Under the pieces are notes generated by a model that was given only the letters and a program-made list of their open reading frames with translations, was not told where the DNA came from and ran no database searches. A stretch of 64,000 bases of DNA. Source: Rotaria macrura (lineage: Eukaryota; Rotifera; Eurotatoria; Philodinida; Philodinidae). Made by a program: the position numbers and the translations under genes. The DNA is taken from positions 62,001 through 126,000 of the forward strand of contig OENT01000151.1 of the NCBI GenBank assembly GCA_900239685.1, read 5' to 3'. Of this stretch, positions 38,788 to 51,507 are shown in pieces (within the stretch, counting starts at the first letter, position 1; every line of letters starts with the position of its first letter).

Positions 38788-41660
38788 CGTCTGATACGTG
38801 GCATGTTTATTTGCTTACCTATATTATAGTGATTATATCTAAACAATTTCAATTTCTGAACAACCTATATCTTTTTGCAGTTTCTTTCACTTACTCTTTC
38901 ATATTTCAATTGATATTTTTCTTTTATTTACGCCTTTTCGCACGTCATAACTGTAATAATTTGATGGATTGATGTAAAAGCGATAGTGACAAACATAAGC
39001 ATAAAAACACCTTATCTAACTATAATCGAAAGAAGAAAAGGAACAGTTTAACCTTGGTCTTAAAATGGTACTCGTTTATATTTAGTTGCTTGTAAGACAT
39101 GATTCTCTATTTCAAATAATTGTTGCAATGACAACAGTAATCAGTGTTTAGACAATATTCAAACATCATTCAAAGATTATAGACAATTAACGAAGAGCAT
39201 AGGAGTGGACAAATATTTGACTAATCAAATATATTGAAGAAATTGTTCGATAATTGGATTCCCCCCCTACTTGCCTCCCACTCATCACAGTTATTCTGCG
39301 GTGATCATACTGCTTAATGGCTGTACTAGAAATAGATGGGCGTGAATTCAATTGAACTAAATATACTTGGATTGGGTTCACACGGCGTAACTTTGTGTTG
39401 ATATTTTCTACAAGACAATTTCCAGATCAAATAATCAATGTTGTAATCGTAATATAAGCTCTCAGAACAAAACTGATATGACAAGTGACTCGTTGGAGAA
39501 GTATTTCTGATATGAAGTTTTATGAGCTTTGTTATATTGAAAAACCAATGAAGAACAATCATCTTGCTGACTTAGTGTCTCATTCAACATAACATATTCT
39601 TAAAGTCGATGTTTTAGTTTTTTTGTTACAATAACAGTAAAGTTAGTAGTAAACAATGCTCTACACTGAAAGATGATTGACTACGTCGAAAAACACTCCA
39701 ATCATTAAAGAATACACATGATAAGTGAACTACTCACAGCGAATATGTACTCAATCGTAAATGAAAAACAGATTTCCCAATCATATCGGATACTTCAGAG
39801 AAATAAGTATTGCTAAAACGTGTCTCGAACAAAGATGACTGAAATTAAAAAAATTAATAAAGTTTTCTCTTTCATCTTCTGTGAGGAGATATTGCTGTTG
39901 TCAAGAATTTTGATGAAAGATTTTCAAAGTTTTTAACATTTCACAATTTTAGATAAAATTGGTGAAATATCTTCCAAATTGCACGACAGTTACAAATTAC
40001 AACGAAGTATTCATCTTTGCCTGCAATTATTTTTGTCTCGCATGATATGATGATTTTTACTGTCGTTTTTGATAACATTGATTATCTTAGAGTATGCATC
40101 GTTGTTCAATAACATGTTTCAGCAACAAGAAGGCAATGCTAACTAAACGAGTCTAAAAATACAAATCTTTGAGTCAACCAGATCATTACAAGAATAGTTT
40201 GTTGTAAAAGAGAATACAAAAATCAACAGAGTTACCTTCATTACGAAAAGAAATATCATGTGTTGATAAGAGTTTGATAAAAGTTTTGCGTACATATTTA
40301 TAAAAAAAAGAACAATACTCTTCTATGCAGATGCCAAAGTTCAGTACAACTACGCATTTTATTTTAGGAAAACACTGAACTAGACAAACACTCTTGTTTT
40401 TTTGTCAGTTAGTTCAATTCTCAACTATCAATGGAATATCCGAATCTCTACAGAAAACTCAGAAAGAAATTTTTTTCTTTCAACTGAATATTACTTTTCA
40501 ATTCGATTTTCCAACATTAAGATGTGAATCTATCACAGAATAACCATCATCATAATTGATGATGTTGCAATTGAAATAATTCAAAGATCAACAAAGCATG
40601 GTCATTATTTTCAGGCATCTAAATAAATTTTATTAGTACTGTTCTTCTGAAAGAAACAATTCAGCCGATCAGAAGTTTCACTAATTTCAATATTCGATCG
40701 GCCGAGTACGTGTACTCATATTAACGCGTGGTATTCATTTTATTTTCAAAATCAAATATGTGTCATCTTTAGTCAATTTGATTCTTATTCAGTACCATAA
40801 TGAATTCATACGAGTATTCTACAAACGTATGAATTTCGTTCTAAATATGAGTAGACTTGTTAATTGATTGATAGATCACACGAATTCATCAACATTTTGA
40901 TTATTGAAAAAGAGAAGGATTTTTTAAAGGATTCTCAAACTATTACGATCCACTTAGATTACTGCTCCAATCGATACATTTTTTGATTAATTTCAAATCT
41001 TGAATCAAGAAAACAATCTACTGTTGATACGGAACCACATCGATCATATGTCTTGGAAGTGTGTTATAAATTCGTAAACAGTATGCAGGGAGGGAGTAAC
41101 GAAATTTTTTGAAAATTATTGAATAAGAAAATTCAACTTTAAAGCTTGAGATGTGTGACAGGCTTGTATGTGGAGTGATGAGACGCTGTTATCTAAAGAA
41201 AATTGCATCAAAGACTTGGATATCAATCGTTTGTCCTTGAGAGAAGCTTTGAGATCTGTTCTTTTACACAATATTTCAAAAAGGAAGTGCATGAAACGAA
41301 TAGTTATGGTCATAATTTATTTAAACTAGAAGACATAATTAATATGTAAACATTGCGCTATTGAAATAATTACTGTATTGACTTTGGCATACCATCAATA
41401 AAATGGTGGTCTACTATCAAAAAATGTATCTACAACAGCAAATATATGCAATAAGAACATTGTAGAAGAAAACGACAGAAACATTTAATATACATTCAGA
41501 TCATAAATTAGGACAATAAACATGATAAAAGATAAAATTTCATAATACTTTTTCGCAATATTCATCATGTCTGAATGATACGTGCAAAAAATGTTTCTTA
41601 GAAAAAAGTACTCTCTAAAATAGCAACTGATCGTCATCACTGGATTTTTATTCATTTACT
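38020..41660. other. Non-coding interval
   Basis: 3.6 kb, AT-rich, without supported coding sequence. It holds an AG dinucleotide repeat at about 38758-38787. Short open frames here have no domain-like composition. Confidence 0.5.
38758..38787. repeat. (AG)n microsatellite
   Basis: About 14-15 uninterrupted AG/GA units. Confidence 0.9.
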
Positions 41661-42468
41661 TCATAAAAAATAAACTTTTTGACAATCCAGTGAATCACTC
41701 AAGTCATTTCCATTGGAATTTACGTCGAATCCATGCGTCAATTGTAAACAATTAGAATTCCTTTCTTTACCGGGTTTTAAATCAGCTATGCGAGACATGG
41801 ATTTTGTTGGCTTGTATTTTGCTTGAAATGTCATGTCACTAAATCTAACGCTTTTAGTAGGTATACGATTATTTTCTATTGGGAATGCAACATTGTTACT
41901 GTTACTTTTGATATTTGTTTCATAAAATGTTTCCGTATGTGATTGTTGGCTTTTCAATGTATTTTTCTCATTGAATAATTCATTAATTGAACCAGAAAAT
42001 GAATAACTTTTTGCAGAATTTTTCAATATCCCCTAGAGAGAAATAAGAAAATAAAAAATTTAATTAATCATATTAAAAAACTCAACAGACCTTGCATTTA
42101 AAACCATCAATAGATGTTGCATTTGAGTCAGCTTTACTGCCTGGTACAGGTGCATGATTCATGGATGCATTTGAAATCATTTTCGATGTCAGCTTGGTAA
42201 TAAATGGATTTTTTTCGCATTCAGGAGAGTTATTCATATTTCGTTTTTCTTGTTTGTCAGATTTTAAACGAAATGCTGTGTTAAAAATATTTTTAACAAA
42301 AGTCTGAGAACGTCGACGACCGCTAGGATTTATTTGCGTCACTGCAATTGTTTTATCATTTCCATATAGTGTTTCTTGCACATCGCTGTGAAACGTAACA
42401 TTTTGATCAATAAAATGAGATGACATCGGTGCGTGAATGTTTTTTAAACGGCTGCAACTTTCAGTCAT
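41661..42468 (-). CDS. Unrecognised 249-aa protein with an RVxF-like motif
   Basis: Two exons, 42468-42091 and 42032-41661, joined in phase 0 through a 58-nt intron (FKCK then GILKNSAKS). The protein is hydrophilic and Ser/Asn/Lys-rich, likely disordered. Seen: RRRSQTFVKN, a basophilic kinase-site-like stretch, and KSVRFSD, which fits the RVxF docking motif for protein phosphatase 1. I chose the ATG at 42468 (MTESCSRL); the frame stays open upstream to 42558 but that part is hydrophobic and looks like leader. No family recognised; a PP1-regulatory role is only suggested by the motif. Confidence 0.55.
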
Positions 42469-44596
42469 CGTTTGTGTAAACAAGACACTTGATTTGAATA
42501 CGTAGTGTAATGAGGTGTTGATAAATCTGAACATGAAAATAATACATGAAATAAACATATCTAATGTTTATTTCACCGATTATTATAGAAAATAACTAAG
42601 AAATAGCCTTCATCGTTTTTTTCATCGAAAACAAAAACAAACAGCATAGGTAGGAGGGATTTTATTTTTGTTTGCGATATGTGACCTAAACTGACGAAGC
42701 AAAAACATTATTTTTATCGAGTTTGACAAATTTATGCTTGATTGATCTTATTCTTCATTTGAAGAATATAGTCTATAACGTAATCACTAGAGAAGAAAAT
42801 ACAGCGATGTGGGCTCAGACCGAAACTACTTTGGAAAATTAGTAATGGTTATGTTGACATTGTATTGTTGTCTAGCATGATTAAGAATGAGAAGTAATAA
42901 ATAACTTGATTAATGGATATCAAATGTAGTCGACTTATAGAAAATAAATTTAGTTAGAGTCTATACGAAGATGGATTTCGACCTTTTTCTTGTTTTTCAA
43001 TTAAGGTATTTGGTTCTCATTAAAAAAATTTATTTCTATTGATTTATCTCCTATTGTAAAACATCTCTCAAATCATGATACACGATAGAGAAAACATTCG
43101 CTTCCACATTTAACTTTTTGGAAGAGATCATCATCGTAAAATAATACTTATCGAGCTCTCGTTCATGGTTAGATCGAATCAAAATAGTTATTGCTGAATA
43201 AGTTTCTTTCTCAATAGTTCACTGTTGGTTAAAAACAAACAATCTAAGATATTACATGTACGATTATCTCTATTTGATTATATCATTCATGAAATTTCAT
43301 CGATGTTTGGGTAGAACATTGGCAAGCTATTCATTCTTAAATAACAGATGATGAGACATTGCTTGTATAAATATTCGTGTCTGTTTCATATGAATAGAAC
43401 GTGATAGAAGTTTAATATTTGCCAGAAGCCGATATGACACTTTTCCTTATAGTCACATTCTCGAAAACGTCAGTTGCAAATAGTAGTATTTTCCTTTTGA
43501 GTTTATTTAATACCAAAAAACATTATATTTCTTGAAAATCAATCTTTTAAGTCAAATATTTTAGTCTGTGTAAAACAACGTTGTCAACTTTCCATTGACA
43601 AAGAAATCACTCTCAAATTGAGTTCTTAACGATTAGATTCTGTATAAAATAAAGAAATAAAAAAATTTTTTTTTTCTGAAGATATTTAAAATATGAATGT
43701 CGAAAGATCTTTTAGTTCAAACGATGAGATTAATTTTACTTAATTCTTAAGTTCCGTGTAAAGAGCTTCGAAGACGAAAAACAACTATGTGTAATCGTGA
43801 TAAAACTGGTCCTTCTAGTTTGATTATTTATGTGAACTAGAGTAAATAATGGTTGTCACAAAAATATTAGCGTCAACTGCTCATCTACGTAACATAAATT
43901 TGATCGTTGTAAAAGCTACGAGTTTCAGCTAAATTTTTTTCTTTAACAATCCAGCACTCTGTAGCTGATTTCCTGCTAGAAAATTGTCTTCCTCGCTGAA
44001 ATAAAAAGTACAATTTTGCATGAAAATAGTGAATCCCATAGTGGTCCTATAACTAGTGGAGAAAGCTCAGTAGAGTTTACGACGTGTACATTTAGAAAGA
44101 TGGGCAAACATTGGCTATTTTGCTTAGAGACTATGATCTACTACACCAAGAAAATGTGAGATTTCTACCTGATTTCATCCAAGTAAAACAGAATTCGACA
44201 TTGATTGTTATCGGTGTGTTCCTCTTTAACATAGACCTTGATCCTATCTATTCTCTTTTATATATTCTTTTGATTTCCCTCACTACTTCCGTTTGATTGT
44301 GACTAACCTGTGTATTCTTCCATAATTTTGTCTTTGTTCTCATGTGCGTATATAAACACTTGTTTTGTAAATCAATAAACAGAGAAAATAAACTACACAC
44401 GCATACGTTATCTGTATTCGTCACTCTTGGTGAGCGTGAACTCTAACATTTATGCAAGACTATTCCCATAAATTCTGTAATGGAATGTACACGGTATCCC
44501 AAATCTATATTTACGATACAAAAAGTCACCATCTCTACATTAGTTCAATGCAATCGGGCTCATTTTTTCTCTACTTACAAGCAATAGCCAAGATTT

Positions 44597-45245
44597 CTTT
44601 CTCCCATCAGAAAACTATCAAAAGATGGCCATTCGAAGTATGAATTTTTAATAAAATCCCCAAATATTGATTTTTTAATTGTCTTATCAATGAACTGTTT
44701 TTTAAAGTTCTACAATAATAGAAGTCCTCGAAGAATGGGAAAATATTTTGTGGACTCAATACTTGAAGAACATTTTATCCGATCAGACTGAATTTCTTTT
44801 TGCGTTATACATATCACTGAGTTGTACATGCGCAATGTAGGTTTCAGCTCGAGGAGTTTTGTCGTGGAAGTTCTCTGTCGGTCACAATTGTCAAAAAAGT
44901 ATCTATGATTGTTGGGAATTTCAAGTTGATGGGCTGAGGTATTCTCGACATATTTAAAAGTCCTTAGTAAACTTATTTTCTGTGAAAATTGCTATTTGCA
45001 GACAATTCTGACAAGACTCATTAGAAATCAAGATTCAAGGTTTCCTAAACTGACTCTTGCCAGTATTCATAAAAACTCTTCCCTGCATAAAATATATTAA
45101 ATCCATCGATGTCTAATTATGATATTTGAGCAGGGATGATTTCGATTGAAATTAACAAAAAAAAACGATATTTTGATATTTTATTAAAAATGCATACTTC
45201 GAATGGTCATCCATTGATACTTTTCTTTTGAGAAAAAGAAGTCTC
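44597..45245. repeat. Imperfect inverted repeat (foldback)
   Basis: A 34-nt core at 44624-44657 (GATGGCCATTCGAAGTATG...) is repeated in inverted orientation at 45178-45211 with two or three mismatches. Weaker similarity extends each arm to about 70 nt. The spacer is about 520 bp with no coding sequence. Probably a degraded foldback element. Confidence 0.55.
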
Positions 45246-45336
45246 GGGTATTGTTTCTGAGCAGAGTAACACAACATTTGAGCCTTCATTAATGAATAAG
45301 GCAAGATACCTAATCAACATCTATTCATGTTCGTAG

Positions 45337-45860
45337 ATGAAGTTTGAAAATGCGTGTAAACTTCTCAATTCTCATGGTGTAACTGATTTTTTGGTACTCG
45401 GATCCATGAATATAGCAACTATTTCTACAGAAACTAACAAGTATTCGAACATATCTAGTAAGATGGCTAACTTAGAATTTGTTGACTATTTTAAGGATAA
45501 TTTTTTTTTTGGAGCGTCTATTTCGAAACAATTAACGTTGTGCTCCTTACTTTTCAACTCCGATCTGACATTGTTTTTCGACATTGAAGCAACAGCTACC
45601 TCAAACGAACAATTCACCAGTAGGTTGTCACAGATCTATTTTCACCATATAATTGCACATAAATTCTGTTTAGCATTCAGCACCAGAAAACTCATAAATC
45701 TATGAATCCATCAAAGACATCAAAATCGAACAGAACGTGAATTCTATAATTACTGAACAGTTACAAGCTAGTGCTGTTAAATTAAAAGATCGGGCGTAAT
45801 GCAAGATTTTGGAAGAACAAAGAAAACTATAAGTTTCGTCTTTTCACACTTGATTCAATT
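45337..45860 (+). pseudogene. Possible decayed coding remnant, family not recognised
   Basis: A 122-codon open frame (45337-45705) with protein-like composition (KFENACKLLNSHGVTDFLVLG) is followed, after a stop, by another coding-like stretch (ITEQLQASAVKLKDRA, ending in a stop near 45800). The interruptions suggest a dead or exonised fragment. I cannot assign a family, and chance is not excluded. Confidence 0.25.
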
Positions 45861-48542
45861 GTTAATATGAACGTTGGTTCGACTCAATAAACTTATCTTC
45901 TTATGCTCGTTGAATTTTTTCTTTAAATCAGACTAACTGTCGGTGTGCTCGGAGTACGGTAAAAATGAGTCCAATTGAATGAACTATGATGCAGAGATGG
46001 TAACGTTTTATATTGTGAATATTTGTACGGGATACCTTGTATTGTCTGGCAGTGTTGTATCCAAAACCAATTTATAATTACTGACGAAACGATCGAATAA
46101 AGATATGCATGTGAGTCGTTTTGTCATATGAAAGCTTCAAAGGTAGATTGTTTCTCCGCAATTGATTCCATCGTTAAGGAGCATTCACAAACAAAAATTG
46201 CTTTGTCAACAAGATCCAAACATGAGAAATAAAAATCTTGCTATTCCGGTAATATCTTACTATTCGTCAAAACATTACGCAAAGAAGAGTCGAGTACATT
46301 AGAATGCTTCTTAACTAGTAATATAACCTTCAATAACATTGTGACCGACGCATGATTAAAATAACAAGGTAGTTTTGAACAGAATAAATCGATTTCTACA
46401 AAACTGTATAACAAAACCTCGATTAGTAAATCATGGTTGTTCTTTATAAAGTACAACGCTCTATCGATAATGGCAGCTATTTGAAAATGGACAAGTCATT
46501 GCATATTTATTACTCGGTATCAAGATTGTATCTACAAAGAAAATCGAAATACGTATAATTATATTTTTTGTACTGGTAAAGGACGAAAAATAGCTAATAA
46601 CATAATAATTGTGTGAATCTTCACCTATTATGAAGACAACATCAAAACATACGGGACCTTGAGTGAAGAAAATCAGAATTGTAATGCTATAATTATCAAC
46701 CGTTGACTTCAATCGTTTCATCTTGCTTTTTTTCTAACGCCCTTATTTTATTCATTAATCTATATGATATATAATGCATATAAAAAGAGGATATATTACA
46801 TTTTATGATCATGTCGCCATGCACAATATAAGTTAAAATACAAAACATACACTAAAAATAAAAAGTTATTGCTTTGCTTTGTAAAACGTAGCTTATTTCA
46901 GATTACTATCAGTTTTATTTATAGATTCACCATTATGATCGATCACAATGGATAGACACTTTATAAGAAATGCTTTCTATTAATAAAATTAATTATAAGA
47001 ATGAAATTGTCTATGAATATTAATCGACGCACATATTTGTCGTGTATTGAATATTTAAACAGTACGATCTGTTAATACTGTTCTTGACGGTGATGGTATG
47101 CAGACCAGAGTTTATAAAAGGTGCTTTGATGTAAATAGATCAATCGATAAAGTCGAAAACTCACCTGTCACAATCGGTAGCTATATAGTGGAAGAATAAA
47201 AGACGACCTTGTATGCTCAAGAGCGTGTTCTCTACTTTGAGCTATACAATATATTTCATACTATGATCAACAATATAAATCGGTTTCGATTACATCTGTC
47301 GTAAACAAGTTTTCAACATTGAGCAACTGCTTGGCAATACAGTTGGCCAATAGAATATGAATCACTAGATAATAGTCGAATTTTTGAGTTTCACTGGTGT
47401 ATGACGTACAAAATATAGGAAGAACCAGCAAAAAAAGCTTAAACTAATGAGAAACGTATTCCAGCTGATTAAGCAGTTGTAATCTGAGACAATCAATGCT
47501 AAGAAACGCCTTCATCAACATTCATCTTGTAAGAAGAGCGATGGTTGAGTTTTTTTTTCTGTTGAAATATAAGCTTTTTAAAGATATTCTCTCATACGAT
47601 TTTATGATCTCATCGGGAACATTCGAAAAAATGAAATTCGAATTCGAGACCCTATTTATCGAGAATAATTAATTGAAAAACCTTCAGCTCTTTTCTTTGT
47701 TCTAATCTGAAAATAAGATGACAGAATTAGCAGCATCTATGAAACAGTTGGAGTATGCATTTTTACAACAATTGTAACATTTAAGGATTAGCACCATGTA
47801 AAGATGTGACACTTTCAAAATAAGAACACTGTGATTGAAATCAAAGATAATAATTCTTCAACAACTGTTTCCTAATATTCGTAAAAACAATGAAAGCATT
47901 TTATTTTGAAAAAATTTCGTAAAAATTTCAATATTTCTGGGTCAATATGCTACGAGGTGGTGTTAATTTTAGAGTATTTAAAACTCAGTATGATGTGCAT
48001 GCAGGTTCTACTCTTGACTCAAAAAGAATACAATAATTTTGAAAATTCCAATCTTCTTATGAACATGTTCATTCGATTTGACTAAAATCGTCTTTGTATT
48101 CAATCAAAGAAGTCAATTCTTTTTCTTTGTATCTTTCATCTTATGTTATAAATGTACATGTATAAATGTCTTGCAAATTATTGTTTCAAATATTTTTGTC
48201 TACATATTCTTCTCATTCATTCTTCTCATGAATTCAATCGTAATTTCTTGGAATATCTATTCTTCTACTAATGTCGACAATACATATTTATTTAACGGAA
48301 ACTATTCGTAAAAGAAACTTTGAGTTAGTTCCTACATCAAAAAAAATTTTCATTTAAATATCTGTTGATGGAGCTTTTTTTTTTTCAGCTTTCAAAATAA
48401 GACAGGTACCTATTAGGAATGAATCTAAAATGACAGTGTCATGGCTCTTGATAAATATATCAATATAAAATCGATAAAAAAAGGAAATCAACAGAAAAAG
48501 TAAAAACGGAAAGTAAGTTGTAAAAAAAAGACAACAAAAAAT

Positions 48543-50491
48543 TTAATAAACTTCTAATACAAAAATATAATCCGAAAGAAAATAGTAACTACGTTCCATA
48601 TCGCCTTCACATAAATATGGTAGGCGAGTCAATTTTTTCAAACGAAAACCCAAAGGTTGAAAAACATTTACAATGAATTCATTGATTTGTTCTTCAGGTA
48701 GACGACCTTTAACACGTATTGATTCGTCAGGATGATGATCATGGTTGTATTCAAAATAAGGTTTGAATGGCAAAACAAGACTTATGATTACACGACCACG
48801 ATTAGCATTTAAATGTGTACGAATATTTTTTAACAGACTCAATGGTTTTTCACAACGATCAAGAACATTTAAGCACGTTATTACGTCAAATTTTAAATCT
48901 CCCCATTGATCAGTATCCAGCACTGAATACCCATAATTTGACAGACGCCATTGCATGACTGACGACATTTCTGTAGCATACACTTTCTCGAATAGACCAG
49001 CCATTATTTCTGTTACAGATCCGTCACCAGCACCAATATCCAGTAGGGATGTAAATTGGCGTTGTTGATCATGGTCCATGTCAACTAGTGTCTTAAATTG
49101 TGCAGTTGAATAGACAAACATACGGCCACGTCCAAGTAAACCGTTAGCTAAATTAAGAAAGATTTTTTAAAGTCATATGAATCGATTGCAGCTTTTCACT
49201 AATTAGAATGAACGAGAAATATTGAAATGGTATCTAATAGAATTCCGAATGGTACATTCAAATATGTTCATCAACGATATTTCATAGAGCTCATATCCTG
49301 TAAACTTGTCAAGATAAAGTTTAATACACTGTAAGTATGCTGAAAGTAACTTCACTCAATAGAAAATCTTTTGTAACTCACTAAAAATTCAACAACGAAA
49401 ATTTTCTATTAATTAATTTTAAAATTACGATAGCAAATCACGTTGATTTATGATCAGCTGTGAAACGGGTTTGCTCTTAAAAATTATAATTCATCTTAAC
49501 TCGTTGCTTTTGAAAAGTTTGCATTAATTATGTATGTCTATGGAACATAGCTGTCTTATTGAATTTTATGTGATAAAAATACTTTCTTGATTCAAAACCT
49601 TTATTCACAATGCATATAAAATAACTCAGTAAAAGAAAATAGATTCATTCTAAACAAAAATACTTTCCATTCTTATCTAACGAAAGAGTTCATTAAGCAA
49701 TTTTCCTTCTATAAATATTTAAATATAGTTCCATTCCACTAGAATAATTAATCAGCGAAGTAAGAAACTAAACTCTTAAATCGGTATGACAGCACAAATA
49801 TCTTCATCTGATGACAACATTTTTCAACAAATATTCAAAATGCTGTACGTCTGTTGCTCGCAGAGTTAAGCATGAAAGCAGTGAGCAAGATACGTATGTG
49901 ATAATCATATGTCGATAAAACACTTCAATTTCAACACGATGAACTTCTTCGATTTCCTATGACATAATCAGTAACTACTGGCCTATTTTGAAATGGTTTA
50001 TTCAAACCGATCAATTGAAACATAGGAAAGTATTAACTTAATACAGATAAAGATTAATATCGTATCAGAAAGTTACAATGGATTCATATGAAAAGATAAA
50101 ATAGGCTGAACTTTTAGTCATCAATTCATCGGTGTAATGAGTCATATTTGAACAATATTTTTAACATACCTGATGTTCGTGCAATAAATATATTCAATAA
50201 AGAACTAGCAAAACTATGAAGAATTTGTACAGGAATATTGTCAGATTTTTCTTGACATCGTTGGATGAACGTTTTTGTGTCTTCATCTTCATGAAGTTCT
50301 AGGAAAAGCTCTCGATACTCATCATGTAAAAGATCACCATTTGTTAAACGATACCATGTACAACGATCGATGTTTTCTAAATATTGATCACTATCTACTT
50401 TAGATAATACAGCTTTCGCCCAAGCCGAACGAACAGGTAAATAGGTAGATTGCTGGCAATGACAACAGCATTCGTCGTTGTTTGTCATCAT
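48543..50491 (-). CDS. METTL9: METTL9 (DREV) protein-histidine methyltransferase
   Basis: Human METTL9 N1-methylates His in HxH repeats of substrate proteins (family knowledge). Two exons: 50491-50170 and 49147-48543 with a 1022-nt intron; 308 aa. Seen: the N-terminal helical part ending LHSFASSLLNIFIARTSANG; LLGRGRMFVYSTAQFK; the S-adenosylmethionine motif LLDIGAGDGSVTEIM; YATEMS; DVITCLNVLDRCEKPLSLL; RGRVIISLVLPFKPYFE; and RLPYLCEGDMERSYYFLSDY, all closely matching the family. Human METTL9 begins with a signal peptide; here the first exon starts MMTNNDECCCHCQ after an AG acceptor (50503-50504), so either the signal exon lies upstream and I cannot see it, or it is absent. Confidence 0.9.
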
Positions 50492-51507
50492 GTAATTATA
50501 ATCTATAAGAAAAAAGAAACATAGTGATAAATATAAATACAAATGTCCAATCAAACAAAATCTTACAATGAGAATCTAACCCCAGTATCTGTTACTGACT
50601 GCTTGTACTCTAGTGATCTGCTTATATCGTCTAAACCTTAGCAATGTAATCTATGATAAATGCTAAATTCAGGGATGTAGGTTCGAAAATAGAGTAGACT
50701 CATATTTCTCTAAGGACATGGTTATCATTTTTTTCAACGTGTGCTATCTTGTTTCTCTCGTAATTCATTATTCGTTACTAACGAGAGACAAGCATAAATG
50801 AAAGTTGAATGGGTTTGTATTAATTAGTGTTGTGTTCTGTGCATGTCAGTGACAGGAAGATTTCCTTTCACACATCATGACATATACCAACCCTTACACT
50901 TCCGTTTTTTATCCTAGTTTCTAATGCGTGATGTTCGAACAACTTATTAACTTATATCATCAACGACGTATCAAAAATATATTTCTTTTTCGGAGTTTTA
51001 GTTGTAGAAATAGGATTTGCGATACTATCGGAAAACCGAAAAGATTCTATTTTCTTCATATCGTTCTTCATCCATGGTTGACAATATATGGAGTGTCTAA
51101 AACTAGATAGATAGATACTACTTGTTAATATTATTTCTTCTAATATATTTCTGAAATAACTCTGATCATTGTGAACTTTCACAACCACACAATAACTATC
51201 AGATTATTTAACATGTGAGTTTACTAGAACGATCCCAATCTTCTTAATTCTAAGTTACTTCGATGCATTAAATTAAATGATTTGGAATTTTGAACCGTTT
51301 CCCTCTAAACACTTGACCAATAACATGAAGTAATAAACAAGATGATTGATTCCATGCGACGTCTTTTTTTTTGTTACAAAAAATCAATCCATATTTTTAT
51401 TCAATCTTCAAACGAAACAAAACAATAGTAATAAGACAAAAAAGTTAAAATAATTAATAGATTTACTTAGAAATATATGTTTAGAAATAAAAAAAAACAA
51501 GAAACGA
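50492..51507. other. Gap between METTL9 and VPS51
   Basis: About 1 kb, with METTL9 upstream sequence and the VPS51 3' UTR (A-rich with AATAAA-like sites near 51400-51500). No coding region supported. Confidence 0.5.

Larger units (their letters stand above)
42559..48542. other. Long non-coding interval with a foldback repeat and a possible gene remnant
   Basis: 6 kb, AT-rich. Apart from an inverted repeat (44597-45245) and an open stretch at 45337-45705, I see no supportable genes, RNAs or elements. Confidence 0.5.
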
